A stretch of DNA of 64,000 nucleotides from Clostridia bacterium (GCA_017441945.1 JAFSBG010000067.1:1-64000); one strand, 5' to 3'. Shown: positions 25,141-33,824, numbered from the stretch's first letter. The notes: generated by a model from the sequence alone, not told the origin. Numbers and translations: made by a program.

Positions 25141-25926
25141 TCAGAGTCTTACGAAGTTCTGCGCCAGATGCTTGTCGTCTTCAAAGCAGAAGTGGAAGTT
25201 CACAGCTGTGATGTCGTCAGTGAGAATCATTTTCGGATGTTCGTCTTTAGTGATGAAGGTGATAATCTGTCCGTATTCCCAGATAGCCGATTCGTAGTCA
25301 GGGACAAAATAGCCAAATTTCCAGCCATTGTGCTCGTATCTTATAGTCGCATCCTCACAGATTATTTCCTTTTCGGGCATTTTATTGTAAATTGCCTTGT
25401 ATCCATCACCCATAGCGAGAATCTTTTTACCGTTTATGTCAATTTCATCGTCAGTTGTGTGAATTACATGAGTTGCATTTTCGACATCAACGAAATGAGC
25501 GCCATAACGAAGGAAAATATGTAAATCATTCTGCGGAAGTCTGCCTGTCAGGGCGACACTTACAGGTATCGGAATATTAAGTGTGACCGCATCGTTGCTT
25601 TCGAATCTTACAGGGAAAGCTCTGCAGGCATCGGCATAAACATCGCCGCCACGGTATTCAATAATATTGAAAAGCTTGATGAACTTCGGATCTTCGGTTA
25701 CAAAAATCGCAAATCCATGTTGCTGAGCTGCGCGAAATAAAATCTCAAAAGCCGACTGTTTGCCGATTAAATCAATGTCAATTGCGTAAGAATAGGCATC
25801 ATTATTGTGAAAACTTGCGTAATTATCTGCTATGATAACAGGATTTTTGTCCTGATACTGCTTTTTAAGCTCGATTGCCGTTTCGATATAGGCAACTGCG
25901 ATTCTTGGGACATCAATAGAAAACAT
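25141..25926 (-). CDS. Unrecognised 261-aa protein, paralogue A
   Basis: A soluble 261-residue protein of unknown family. It begins MFSIDVPRIAVAYIETAIEL and has IADNYASFHNNDAYSYAIDI, EYRGGDVYADACRAF and a C-terminal stretch WKFGYFVPDYESAIWEYGQ. No membrane segment or signal peptide. It is the same length as, and clearly homologous to, the next gene upstream, with nearly identical ends (MILTDD, KHLAQNFVRL). The ATG at 25924-25926 follows GGAAGGTGG; a longer frame lacks a ribosome-binding site. The paralogues share a terminator and parS-like site, marking a tandem duplication. Confidence 0.75.
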   Translation of the reverse strand: MFSIDVPRIAVAYIETAIELKKQYQDKNPVIIADNYASFHNNDAYSYAIDIDLIGKQSAFEILFRAAQQHGFAIFVTEDPKFIKLFNIIEYRGGDVYADACRAFPVRFESNDAVTLNIPIPVSVALTGRLPQNDLHIFLRYGAHFVDVENATHVIHTTDDEIDINGKKILAMGDGYKAIYNKMPEKEIICEDATIRYEHNGWKFGYFVPDYESAIWEYGQIITFITKDEHPKMILTDDITAVNFHFCFEDDKHLAQNFVRL

Positions 25927-25989
25927 ATATGCCACCTTCCTTTCTAAAATAGTATAACATATAATACGGAAAACATCAATAACAAACAA

Positions 25990-26005
25990 TGTTTCACATG
26001 AAACA
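25990..26005. promoter_or_regulatory. parS-like site between the paralogues
   Basis: TGTTTCACATGAAACA, one central mismatch. It stands in the same position relative to paralogue B as the 25080 site does to paralogue A. Confidence 0.7.
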
Positions 26006-26012
26006 TCAAAAA

Positions 26013-26033
26013 CGGGACAGCTCTCCTGCCCCG
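26013..26033 (-). terminator. Terminator of the second 261-aa paralogue
   Basis: Hairpin CGGGGCAG-gagag-CTGTCCCG with T-rich DNA after it on the minus strand. Confidence 0.8.
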
Positions 26034-26051
26034 CCTACCTTATATAATATA

Positions 26052-26837
26052 TTAAAGCCTGACGAAGTTCTGAGGGATATGCTTTTCTTCCTCGAAACAC
26101 GTATAGAAATTCATTGCGATTATATCGTCCGTAAGAATCATTTTAGGATATTCATCCTTTGTGACAAAATAGAAAAACTGACCGTAATCCCAGATTTCAG
26201 ATTCCCTGTCAGGGATAAAATATCCGAATTTCCAACCGTTATGTTCATATTTTATTTCAGCTGTTTCGTAAATCCTCTCTTTATCGGCAAATTTACGAGC
26301 AATAACATTGTAGCCGTCACCCATTGCCAAAACTTTTTTACCGCTGAAATCCACATCGATATCTTCGGTCAGCAGCAGATGCGTTGCTTCTTCAAAATGT
26401 TTGAAATGAGCGCCATATCTGATGAAAAGGCTGATATCGTTATTAGGCATTCTTCCCTTCAACGCGAAGTTGACCGGAATTGGAAGATTGAGAGTTACAG
26501 CATCATAGCTTTCAAACTCGACAGGCTTTGCTTTGCATGCATTAGCATAAACATCGCCTCCGCGGTATTCGACTATGCCAAAAAGCTCGATGAGAGCAGG
26601 GTTTTCTGTAACAAAAATCACAAGCTCACGCGAATATGCTGCGCGGGCAAAAATCTCAAAAGCAGCATTTTTTGAAATCATATCAAGGTCGATTACATAG
26701 GAATAGGCGCTGTCAGAATAATAATCTGCATAATTATCGGCAATAATAACAGGTGCTCTGTCCATATATTCAGCTTTTAAGTATTTTGCTGTGTCAATAT
26801 AGGCAACTGCAATTCGTGGTACATTAATAGAAAACAT
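26052..26837 (-). CDS. Unrecognised 261-aa protein, paralogue B
   Basis: 261 residues, homologous along its full length to the gene at 25141-25926: MFSINVPRIAVAYIDTAKYL, IIADNYADYYSDSAYSY, EYRGGDVYANACKAKPVEF and WKFGYFIPDRESEIWDYGQ line up without large gaps. No known domain, membrane helix or signal peptide is seen. The ATG at 26835-26837 follows GGAGGTGAGCTT. Its upstream neighbour is a parS-terminator palindrome. Function unknown. Two copies kept intact side by side argue for selection or a recent event. Confidence 0.75.
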   Translation of the reverse strand: MFSINVPRIAVAYIDTAKYLKAEYMDRAPVIIADNYADYYSDSAYSYVIDLDMISKNAAFEIFARAAYSRELVIFVTENPALIELFGIVEYRGGDVYANACKAKPVEFESYDAVTLNLPIPVNFALKGRMPNNDISLFIRYGAHFKHFEEATHLLLTEDIDVDFSGKKVLAMGDGYNVIARKFADKERIYETAEIKYEHNGWKFGYFIPDRESEIWDYGQFFYFVTKDEYPKMILTDDIIAMNFYTCFEEEKHIPQNFVRL

Positions 26838-26889
26838 AAGCTCACCTCCATTATTCATATTGTATCATATAATGTGTGTAATGTAAAAT

Positions 26890-26921
26890 AAAACCGATGT
26901 TTCACATGAAACATCGGTTTT
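26890..26921 (-). terminator. Terminator hairpin built around a parS-like site
   Basis: Arms AAAACCGATGTTTC and GAAACATCGGTTTT flank ACAT, so the 16-bp parS-like TGTTTCACATGAAACA (26898-26913) forms the upper stem. T-rich DNA follows on the minus strand. The same bases could therefore end the transcript and bind ParB. Confidence 0.75.
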
Positions 26922-26923
26922 TG

Positions 26924-27142
26924 CTATTTTATAAATTTTGCGGTTATAAGACCTGCTACAGCGCCTGCTATCATCGAAGCCGAGCATTTGAGAAGCATCA
27001 TGCTTTTCAGATGTGCGATGAAAAGTTCCATCGGCGGGGCATCTAATTTTAATCGCCAGCCAGGAATGCAAAAGCTTGTAAACAGGTATGTTGCGGCGAA
27101 AACCGCAAGGAATACCGCTAAAATATTGATTTTCTTCTTCAT
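26924..27142 (-). CDS. Small two-helix membrane protein
   Basis: 72 residues with membrane segments at about 5-25 and 48-69, and a middle section WRLKLDAPPMELFIAHLK. It starts 8 nt after the upstream lipoprotein gene, so the two form an operon ended by the parS-terminator palindrome. No family recognised. The length and spacing argue for a real gene. Confidence 0.65.
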   Translation of the reverse strand: MKKKINILAVFLAVFAATYLFTSFCIPGWRLKLDAPPMELFIAHLKSMMLLKCSASMIAGAVAGLITAKFIK

Positions 27143-27150
27143 TTTGCCAC

Positions 27151-27930
27151 CTATGAGATAAACTCGTTCTCGATTTTATATGTCCACTCGTCATTTTTTA
27201 GCTTTGAATTGATGGTAAAACCATAAGCACCAAGCGGCGAGCGCCATTTTGAAACTGTCATGCTGAAGCTTGTAACAGGAATGCTTGTGTTCTCCTGAGC
27301 ATCGAATGAGAAAAGAAGACCGTTTTCAAAATGATATGAATTCTTTATGTCGCTATAAGGCGCCAGCATATTTTCGGACTTCAACTTTTCATAATTTGAA
27401 GCAATTACCGAAATATCATGGTTGGTATACATATAATTATCGAGAATTTTTATAAAAGCTTCCTTTTCGATGTCAGAAATTACATTTATCTTGTCAAGAT
27501 CAACTGCTATAAGGTTAATGTTGCCATTAAGACCTTCATCTCGCTCCCATAATTCGTAAAAAATTTCTTCAAGCATAGGCAGAGCGCTTGTGCCCTTCTC
27601 TTTCAGCTTCAGGCTTGGGTCGCCGAGCTGCGGAGGATAGCTTTCCATAATCATACCATTGAATGTGACTTCGACGATATCACCGGTATTTATGGTGTCA
27701 TCGTCAGTGGTCAGATAGAAAATCGAGCCTACTGTTTCACCAAGGTCGCCTAAAAGAAGATTTGTGCCGTCTTTTTTCATAACCTTGGCATCGAAAGTCA
27801 CATATTCAAAGTTATGTGTCGGCGGAGCGGTTGTGGTTTCAGGCGGTGCAGTTGAAGTGATAACTTCGCCCTTTGCGCATCCTGCAAACAAAAGTGCCGA
27901 AATAAGAGTCAGTAAAATAATTTTTTTCAT
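27151..27930 (-). CDS. Lipoprotein with an OB-fold-like (DUF3221-like) domain
   Basis: 259 residues with a lipobox (LLFAGCAKG, cysteine at about 18), so it is exported and lipid-anchored. A T/P-rich linker follows. Residues about 43-120 (VTFDAKVMKKDG, GDIVEVTFNGMIMESYPPQ) resemble the small OB-like DUF3221/YobA domain. The rest is unassigned, ending KNDEWTYKIENEF. The gene at 34581-35339 has the same architecture and similar blocks, so this is a local family. AAAGGAGGG precedes the ATG. Function unknown. Confidence 0.72.
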   Translation of the reverse strand: MKKIILLTLISALLFAGCAKGEVITSTAPPETTTAPPTHNFEYVTFDAKVMKKDGTNLLLGDLGETVGSIFYLTTDDDTINTGDIVEVTFNGMIMESYPPQLGDPSLKLKEKGTSALPMLEEIFYELWERDEGLNGNINLIAVDLDKINVISDIEKEAFIKILDNYMYTNHDISVIASNYEKLKSENMLAPYSDIKNSYHFENGLLFSFDAQENTSIPVTSFSMTVSKWRSPLGAYGFTINSKLKNDEWTYKIENEFIS

Positions 27931-27982
27931 ATTATCCCTCCTTTATCAATATAGACGGGAAAAAACGGAAAATGTTTCACTG

Positions 27983-28960
27983 TTAAGACAAAATTCTTTC
28001 CATCTGGAGTGTATGTGTCTGCTTTTGCCAATCATAAATAGTATTATAAGCTACGTTTTGGCTTGAAAAAGTGAATTTCTCATCGTAATAGCTTTTTTCA
28101 TCTATCCTGTCAAGAGTGAAAAGAACTGTGTGACGGTCTTTGCTGAAAAGCGTGAAAGTATCGCTTTTCATAAAATTACTGATTTCCGATGGACTTCCGC
28201 CCGAAAAAGCTATCGCAACCATCTGTATATCGGTAATCCACCCTGTTGTGGCTGCTTCAACCCGCGTAACATTATCATTTTCAGAGAAAACTTTGATTTT
28301 GCTGTTATATCTGTCTGTTCTGAACTGACCGTGAGCATCGAGGAACATCCAGTTGTTGTTATTATAGAAAAATCTCGTCACATACTCATAGTTTTCCATA
28401 AACTCATCGCGTGTAATTGCGCCCTTATGAGGAAGATTTATAAGATGATCAGGTGCAATTTCAGCAAGATTTACAGTTAAAACATTTATGAGCAGAAAAG
28501 CGACTATAATGAGAGCTGAATTGGAAAATTTGGTGTGATACACTATGTAATAGCTCTCATAAGGCAGAGATTTGCCCTGTTTGCATAGCTTATAGCATCG
28601 AAAAGCGGTGTAAAAATTGATAAATGGAATACTCAGCCCCATTGCGTGCAGCCACATACCGAGGGCACGTTTTGTCCCGTCAATGATGGATAATTTGCGA
28701 CCGTCGGAATAGGTCAATCGTATGCCAAAGAGGAACTTGCCTGGAGTTGTCGTAAAGAAATGAAGCAAAATACCTTCAATTACCGCGCCGAAAATATAGC
28801 AGAACGATGCAAAAATGTAATTATCAAGCCAAGAATGGGCAAGATTTGCATTTCTGCCCAAAATAATTGCGAAAAATAAGGTCGAAAACAGAGCATAAAA
28901 GGAATGGTCAATAACACGTGCAAAAAATCTTCTCCACGGATGCGGACAAATGCTGTTCAT
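27983..28960 (-). CDS. RDD-family membrane protein A
   Basis: 325 residues. The N-terminus has the RDD pattern HPWRRFFARVIDHSFYALF and PGKFLFGIRLTYSDG, with about five membrane segments (about 18-38, 45-70, 95-125, 160-180). The remaining ~140 residues form a soluble, probably extracellular region with no known domain. RDD proteins have been linked to transport or membrane quality control; the function is uncertain. The ATG at 28958-28960 is set by AAAGGAGA. A related gene lies 32 nt upstream. Confidence 0.78.
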   Translation of the reverse strand: MNSICPHPWRRFFARVIDHSFYALFSTLFFAIILGRNANLAHSWLDNYIFASFCYIFGAVIEGILLHFFTTTPGKFLFGIRLTYSDGRKLSIIDGTKRALGMWLHAMGLSIPFINFYTAFRCYKLCKQGKSLPYESYYIVYHTKFSNSALIIVAFLLINVLTVNLAEIAPDHLINLPHKGAITRDEFMENYEYVTRFFYNNNNWMFLDAHGQFRTDRYNSKIKVFSENDNVTRVEAATTGWITDIQMVAIAFSGGSPSEISNFMKSDTFTLFSKDRHTVLFTLDRIDEKSYYDEKFTFSSQNVAYNTIYDWQKQTHTLQMERILS

Positions 28961-28992
28961 ATTATATCTCCTTTCCGTATATAACAATTTAT

Positions 28993-30009
28993 CTAACGGT
29001 AGCCAATATAAATATCAAAATTAAATGAATATTCCTTGCCGCCGGAATAGATATCCTGTCCATTTTTGATTTTATGTGCATAGCCATCGGCAATGAAGCT
29101 GTAATGCGTTTCGGAGAAATGATCGTCGAATGTATTTATATAACGGCTGGACTCAACTGGTCTGTCAAAGCGACGATATGCTTCCGTCCAGAAATGCTTC
29201 ATATTAAAGCCATCGGCACCATTTGAAGCAGCAAAAAGAAGCAGAATTTCCTTATGCGGCATAGTAAATTGAGAGTCTGTGCCGGAAAATGAGCAATGCA
29301 ACTCGCTTATTTTGCCGTTTTCGGTGTCGGTGATCAATTTAAAGTCAGTTGGTTGGATAGAATCAGATATTTTATCAGAATAAAAGATTAAATCATCAGA
29401 TAAATCCCATGTTTTATCTTCAAGATAAAAATATTTCTGCAAAGCATGATAATTTTCTGCAATCTGAGCAGGTGTAAGCAAACCATGGTTTGGTACACTT
29501 GTGTATCCGTGTGACACTGTGAGCAGATAAAAAATAAGGGCAAATCGTAAAAATGAAATGAAAATCAGAGAAAAAACAGGCTCTTTAGTGGAAATTTCTA
29601 TCTTTATGTTGTTATCAAAAGCGAGCTCTTGCCCTTTTCTGTATTTCAGGTATGACAAAAGCATTGCAATAATGGAAAACGGGAAAATGCCAAGAGCAAG
29701 TCCAAATATGTATAAAGAAAATGTACGCTTAAGAGCCTGAACAAATGAAAGCCTATATCCGGCGGATGAAAGAATTTTTATTCCGAAAAGGCTATGCCCT
29801 GTTGTCTGACCGCGCCTCCAGAGAAATAATGATTCAAGAGTAATGGAAAAGAGTAAATAAACTAAAAAGAACACGACAGTGTGGCTTCCCGGATATCTCA
29901 GCGGATTTCTATGCAAAATTAAATGATAAAACAGAAGTGCGAACACAAGATATGTTCCCAAATTAATCATTCTGGCGAAAAATCTGCGCCATGGGTGGAA
30001 ATTAGTCAT
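28993..30009 (-). CDS. RDD-family membrane protein B
   Basis: 338 residues with the same layout as the next gene: FHPWRRFFARMINLGTYLVF, GHSLFGIKILSSAGYRL, further membrane helices to about 195, then a ~140-residue soluble C-terminal part ending in FNFDIYIGYR. The canonical aspartate of the first RDD motif is asparagine here (ARMINLG). The ATG at 30007-30009 follows AAAGGAGG. The pair sits in an operon-like order with the lipoprotein, suggesting a common envelope role, but this is inference. Confidence 0.75.
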   Translation of the reverse strand: MTNFHPWRRFFARMINLGTYLVFALLFYHLILHRNPLRYPGSHTVVFFLVYLLFSITLESLFLWRRGQTTGHSLFGIKILSSAGYRLSFVQALKRTFSLYIFGLALGIFPFSIIAMLLSYLKYRKGQELAFDNNIKIEISTKEPVFSLIFISFLRFALIFYLLTVSHGYTSVPNHGLLTPAQIAENYHALQKYFYLEDKTWDLSDDLIFYSDKISDSIQPTDFKLITDTENGKISELHCSFSGTDSQFTMPHKEILLLFAASNGADGFNMKHFWTEAYRRFDRPVESSRYINTFDDHFSETHYSFIADGYAHKIKNGQDIYSGGKEYSFNFDIYIGYR

Positions 30010-30143
30010 AACAAGCCTCCTTTCGTTTATTATAATAATCATAGCAAAAATATAAGCACAATTCAATATACTGATTCAACAAAGCGGAGGGGAGAAAATT
30101 ATTGAAACAATACATAGGAATATGAACGCCTGTTAAACATTAA

Positions 30144-30159
30144 AGTTTCACGTGAAACG
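30144..30159. promoter_or_regulatory. parS site
   Basis: Perfect 14-bp core GTTTCACGTGAAAC, 5 bp before the -35 of the next rightward promoter. Confidence 0.88.
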
Positions 30160-30164
30160 GCGTA

Positions 30165-30193
30165 TTGCCATTGCCTTGCGAGTATGGTATACT
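30165..30193 (+). promoter_or_regulatory. Promoter for the 30217 gene pair
   Basis: -35 TTGCCA (30165-30170), 17-nt spacer, -10 TATACT (30188-30193). A parS site ends 5 bp upstream, so ParB spreading could influence it. Confidence 0.7.
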
Positions 30194-30216
30194 TGAATAA
30201 GAAAGGGGGCTGAAAT

Positions 30217-30765
30217 ATGAGTCTGTGGGACGCTTTTGAGAATTATAACAGTGCAAGACAGGATTTGCGCAATGAGTTTCTCAAGCTGATAGTGGAAACA
30301 ATTAAAATTCTTATCGACTATAAATGGGTGCGTATTCTTGTTGCCATCCTGATTGCGGCGATAATTTTATGGAATCACTATGCCTCACAGCCCGATGAAA
30401 TTAACCTTTATGACGCTGTTATGAGTGATATAAAAGCTGAATTGGGCGTGCCGCCTGAGAAAATCGTCTGGACTGACGTTATCTACCCTTTCAACAGCGA
30501 CAGCTACAAGGAGTTCAAGGAAATCACAGAGAAAAACGGAAAAACTCCACAGGCTGTGGAAGAAATGTTCTCCAAAAATCTCAGACTGCTTACCGTCCAG
30601 CCGTTGGAAGAGGCAAACTTCTGGTTTAAAAATAAGCAGAATGTGACGATAATCGGTATGTACGGCGAAAAAGAGATAAAAATTATGATAAGGTATGCCG
30701 GAGATGTGGATATAAAATATCAGGGCAATTACCGAAGCGAAATAAAAAGCTACAAAATGAAATAA
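30217..30765 (+). CDS. Single-span membrane protein of unknown function
   Basis: 182 residues: a short amphipathic N-terminus, one membrane helix (about 39-54, VRILVAILIAAIILW), and a ~125-residue outer part with NLYDAVMSDIKAELGVPPEKIVWTDV. The LYD...VxWxDV pattern recurs in the gene at 35387, hinting at a shared fold. AAGGGGG precedes the ATG. It is followed after 13 nt by another secreted or anchored protein. No family recognised. Confidence 0.7.
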   Translation: MSLWDAFENYNSARQDLRNEFLKLIVETIKILIDYKWVRILVAILIAAIILWNHYASQPDEINLYDAVMSDIKAELGVPPEKIVWTDVIYPFNSDSYKEFKEITEKNGKTPQAVEEMFSKNLRLLTVQPLEEANFWFKNKQNVTIIGMYGEKEIKIMIRYAGDVDIKYQGNYRSEIKSYKMK

Positions 30766-30778
30766 AGGAGGGTATTGT

Positions 30779-31510
30779 ATGAAGAAAAGTCAAATCCTTT
30801 TGCTATCAATTATGATTCTGATATTAGTTGTGTGTGCAGTTTGTATAATGCCCGAAAGACATATTGCCGCAGAATGGGATAAATCCGCCATTACTTCCCT
30901 GCTCGATTCAGAAGAAATAATGATAGATAATATAAAAATAAGGCTCGATACATATCTCGATAAGGGCGTAAAGCTATGTGCGGCATTTCCGGTTGACGAA
31001 AAGGCATCGGATATGGCTGATGAAACAAAGAAAAAAGAGCTGATGAAAATGATGGAAAATGCTTTGGCAGAAAGCAATATGTCGGGTATGATGTATGAAA
31101 ATTCCGATAAAGCAAACGGCGGGAAGTGTGAAGCTTACCATAAGGGTTGGTGGAATAAGGAAATGTCCTCTTTAAGCAGCCAAAACAGCATGTTGTACGG
31201 TATTATAAGTGAAAACCATGCGGCAAAGATGATGACATTAAGCCAGAATATTAAGGCAAGCGGAGCAGGTTTGATTGTCAGAACACCGGCTGGTTTTGAA
31301 AAAAGTGGCGACAGCTATGTATGGAAGTCGGAAACATACGAAAATGTGCTGATGATGTGTGCGCATACCGATGAAATCAAGGTTAGTTCGCTTATAGGAA
31401 CGCAGAAATTAACGATAAACAGCGGAATGGAGATATATCCGGATGAGATGAGCTCATATCTTATGAACACTACCGACAGCCGACAGATGATATTATTTAT
31501 GACAAAATGA
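30779..31510 (+). CDS. Membrane-anchored protein of unknown function
   Basis: 243 residues with an N-terminal signal-anchor (about 5-25, QILLLSIMILILVVCAVCI), the rest soluble and presumably outside the cell. There is a methionine-rich patch (KKKELMKMMENALAE..SGMMYEN). It has no recognised domain or cysteine motif. AAAGGAGGG is 7 nt before the ATG. It forms a two-gene unit with the preceding gene and ends in a strong terminator. Confidence 0.7.
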   Translation: MKKSQILLLSIMILILVVCAVCIMPERHIAAEWDKSAITSLLDSEEIMIDNIKIRLDTYLDKGVKLCAAFPVDEKASDMADETKKKELMKMMENALAESNMSGMMYENSDKANGGKCEAYHKGWWNKEMSSLSSQNSMLYGIISENHAAKMMTLSQNIKASGAGLIVRTPAGFEKSGDSYVWKSETYENVLMMCAHTDEIKVSSLIGTQKLTINSGMEIYPDEMSSYLMNTTDSRQMILFMTK

Positions 31511-31513
31511 AAT

Positions 31514-31540
31514 AAAGGAGAGCGAAAAGCTCTCCTTTTT
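31514..31540. terminator. Bidirectional terminator
   Basis: Hairpin AAAGGAGAGC-gaaa-AGCTCTCCTTT with T-tracts on both strands, between convergent genes. Confidence 0.87.
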
Positions 31541-31542
31541 AT

Positions 31543-31950
31543 TTAGTTGTCGATGAGATACACATGATGCTTGTCGGAGGTGTAAAATTCTCTTTCCCAT
31601 ATTTCAATGGCTTCATCGGTCATTTTTATGCGAAATGCAATGCCGTCACCGGGATGTGAGAAATATATTCTGTACTCTGTGTCAGGGAATACAAACTCTT
31701 TATTCCAGATGTTTGTTTTAACCTTTGTGTTGAGAAAATCACGAATATATTGCTGACTTTCAACCTGACCAAGCTCATATTTGCCTTCCGGAGTAACGCA
31801 TTCAACCTTCTTATACATAGATTCGACATTATAAAACAAATCACGTATAGTGCCCGATTCGTAGCGGAATATATTCCCTATCGGCTCTCTGAAAAGTACA
31901 AGAAGCAGCAGAATGAGGGCGAAAATGATGTATACACGATATTTTTTCAT
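31543..31950 (-). CDS. Small membrane-anchored protein of unknown function
   Basis: 135 residues with a signal-anchor (about 5-22, VYIIFALILLLLVLF) and a ~110-residue external part. YRIYFSHPGDGIAFRIKM is a possible beta-rich segment. CAGGAGGT lies before the ATG. It belongs to the run of small anchored proteins at 24-36 kb. I do not recognise it. Confidence 0.68.
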   Translation of the reverse strand: MKKYRVYIIFALILLLLVLFREPIGNIFRYESGTIRDLFYNVESMYKKVECVTPEGKYELGQVESQQYIRDFLNTKVKTNIWNKEFVFPDTEYRIYFSHPGDGIAFRIKMTDEAIEIWEREFYTSDKHHVYLIDN

Positions 31951-32039
31951 AGACTGTACCTCCTGTATTTTTTATTTATTATAACATATATATGGGAGAC
32001 TTGTAAAGAAGAAAATAATGAGGTGATTAAATATGCCCG

Positions 32040-32185
32040 CGGCAGTTCTCTCCCTCCTCAGAGGGAGGCAGGGAGATTGTGCAATAGTGGGAGATTCTTC
32101 GGCTTTGAATCAGAATGACAAGAAGATTTACAACCCCTCCACCATTGTTCCAATGGTCCCCCTCCCCTTGCACAGGGGAGGCACA
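32040..32185. repeat. Composite of three dispersed repeats
   Basis: From left to right: a CTCCCTCCTCAGAGGGAG hairpin unit; a truncated inverted GTCATTCTGA element (GAGATTCTTCGG..CAGAATGAC, about 32089-32122); and a CCCCTCCACCATTG..CAATGGTCCCC unit with CCTTGCACAGGGGAGGC. The 31951-32248 gap holds no gene that I can support. Confidence 0.7.
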
Positions 32186-32203
32186 TTAGTGCGATAAGGC
32201 ATG

Positions 32204-32231
32204 AAAAAAGGCGGTATTTCTACCGCCTTTT
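32204..32231 (-). terminator. Terminator of the S10 peptidase gene
   Basis: Hairpin AAAAGGCGGTA-gaaa-TACCGCCTTTTT, after the stop at 32249 on the minus strand. Confidence 0.88.
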
Positions 32232-32248
32232 GAAATATTCAGCTTAAA

Positions 32249-33670
32249 TTACCAAGCTCTCTTGCCTTCGATAGCTTCTGTGAAGAACTTTCTCATATCC
32301 TTTGCGAGGAGCTGTGCGCTTTCTTCGCCGAGATATGCCATGTGGCCGGATGGATAAATACCGCGCATTACACGGTTAAGGTCGAGGTTGGAGTGGTGAG
32401 CAAGATACTTGGACATACCTGCTGTTGTGCAGAGGTCATACATACCGCTTGCGAAGAATACTCTGAGAGCAGGATTTCTTCTCATTGCAAGGCCGAGAGC
32501 CATAGCAGGAGCTGTCTTGAACTTTCTGTTCCAAGCCATATTTACATGGTGGGAAAGACCCTTGGAGGAACGGTCAAATGTGATGTTAAGCTCCTTGCAC
32601 ATAAGAGCGAATGCAGCCTGGAATGCAGGTGTGTACTGGCCCATTGCAGGGTCGTCAGCGATAACATTGGTATCCTTGAGTGCATAGTTTTCAGGCCATG
32701 TGTAACGACCATCGTAGAAACCAACGATTTCTTCTCTGTCTTCGAGGAGAAGGTGCATAAACTCACGCATATCGATGCGGAGGTTGTGGGACATGATGTA
32801 CTTTACGGAAACACCTGTGAAGTAAGCGAGCTTTTCTGCAACAGCAAGCTTTTCTTCCTTTGTCATAGCGTCGCCCTTATGGAGAGCCATGAGGTATTCG
32901 CCGTCGGAGAATTCTTCAGCAGCCTTAAGGAATTCGTCGCGTTCAGGCAAGCCTTCTGGACGGTGGTACTGATATGTAGCAGCCATTGTGTAAAGGTCGA
33001 GAACTGCCTTTTCAACTGGAACCTTATCATAGAATGTGGAGCCGAGAAGCATAATACCGGAAACAGAGATACCCATTGTTTCAGCCTTTGTTGGGCCGCC
33101 GCCGATGAGTTCGTTTACGAGGAGAGCAGAACGGCCTGTGCCGTAGCTTTCGCCTGCGAGAAGAACCGGGGAGTTATGTCTGCCGTAGCGTGTGAGCCAC
33201 TGGTCGATGAACATTGCAAAGTGACGGATATCTTCGTCTGTATCGTAGATTTCAGCGCGCTTAGCTTCGTTGAAAAGTCTGCCGAAGCCTGTGCCGATTG
33301 GGTCTACCATAACGATATCGCAGATGTCGAGGAGACAGTGTGGGTTATCTTCAAGTTCGAATGGAGGAACTGTTGGGAGCTTGAGCTCGTTGTCAAGCTT
33401 AACACGCTTTGGACCAAAGAGACCCATGTGTACCCAGAGAGAGCCGCAGCCTGGGCCGCCGTTGTAGCCGAAGAGAACAGGACGTGTGGAATTGTCCTCT
33501 ACATCGCTTCTGAAATAGGAATAGGAGAAGAGAGTGCCCAGAGGTGTGCCGTCATCAGCCATGAAGAAGTTGTCTTCGCAGACTGTGTTGTAAGGGATAG
33601 TCACGCCGTTAAGAACGAAAGAGCCCTTGGACTCAAAACGGGAGCGTTCTCTGCATTCATCAATATACAT
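32249..33670 (-). CDS. Serine carboxypeptidase-like protein (peptidase S10)
   Basis: 473 residues of an alpha/beta hydrolase. It has GYNGGPGCGSLWVHMGLFGP (oxyanion-hole glycines), the nucleophile elbow LAGESYGTGRSA (serine at about 173), an acid in ASGMYDLCTT (about 405) and the histidine in PSGHMAYLG (about 438). It would remove C-terminal residues from peptides. There is no signal peptide, so unlike most eukaryotic relatives it should act in the cytoplasm. AAGGAAGG precedes the ATG and a consensus promoter lies upstream. Confidence 0.87.
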   Translation of the reverse strand: MYIDECRERSRFESKGSFVLNGVTIPYNTVCEDNFFMADDGTPLGTLFSYSYFRSDVEDNSTRPVLFGYNGGPGCGSLWVHMGLFGPKRVKLDNELKLPTVPPFELEDNPHCLLDICDIVMVDPIGTGFGRLFNEAKRAEIYDTDEDIRHFAMFIDQWLTRYGRHNSPVLLAGESYGTGRSALLVNELIGGGPTKAETMGISVSGIMLLGSTFYDKVPVEKAVLDLYTMAATYQYHRPEGLPERDEFLKAAEEFSDGEYLMALHKGDAMTKEEKLAVAEKLAYFTGVSVKYIMSHNLRIDMREFMHLLLEDREEIVGFYDGRYTWPENYALKDTNVIADDPAMGQYTPAFQAAFALMCKELNITFDRSSKGLSHHVNMAWNRKFKTAPAMALGLAMRRNPALRVFFASGMYDLCTTAGMSKYLAHHSNLDLNRVMRGIYPSGHMAYLGEESAQLLAKDMRKFFTEAIEGKRAW

Positions 33671-33763
33671 AGTAGTACCTTCCTTTATGTTATTTTTAGT
33701 TTACAGATGTAATGGCGGCTTTTGTTGAAAAAGCATAAGCAAGTGCTTTTCCGCCGCATTTTT

Positions 33764-33792
33764 ATTGTACCAAATGCCAATGTGAATGTCAA
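33764..33792 (-). promoter_or_regulatory. Promoter of the S10 peptidase gene
   Basis: -35 TTGACA (33787-33792), 17-nt spacer, -10 TACAAT (33764-33769), reading left. Confidence 0.8.
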
Positions 33793-33824
33793 TGATAAGT
33801 TTATGATAATACTGCAGGAATATG

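Noticed and set aside
27975-27990. Further parS-like site
   Set aside because: TGTTTCACTGTTAAGA matches only the left half of the consensus.
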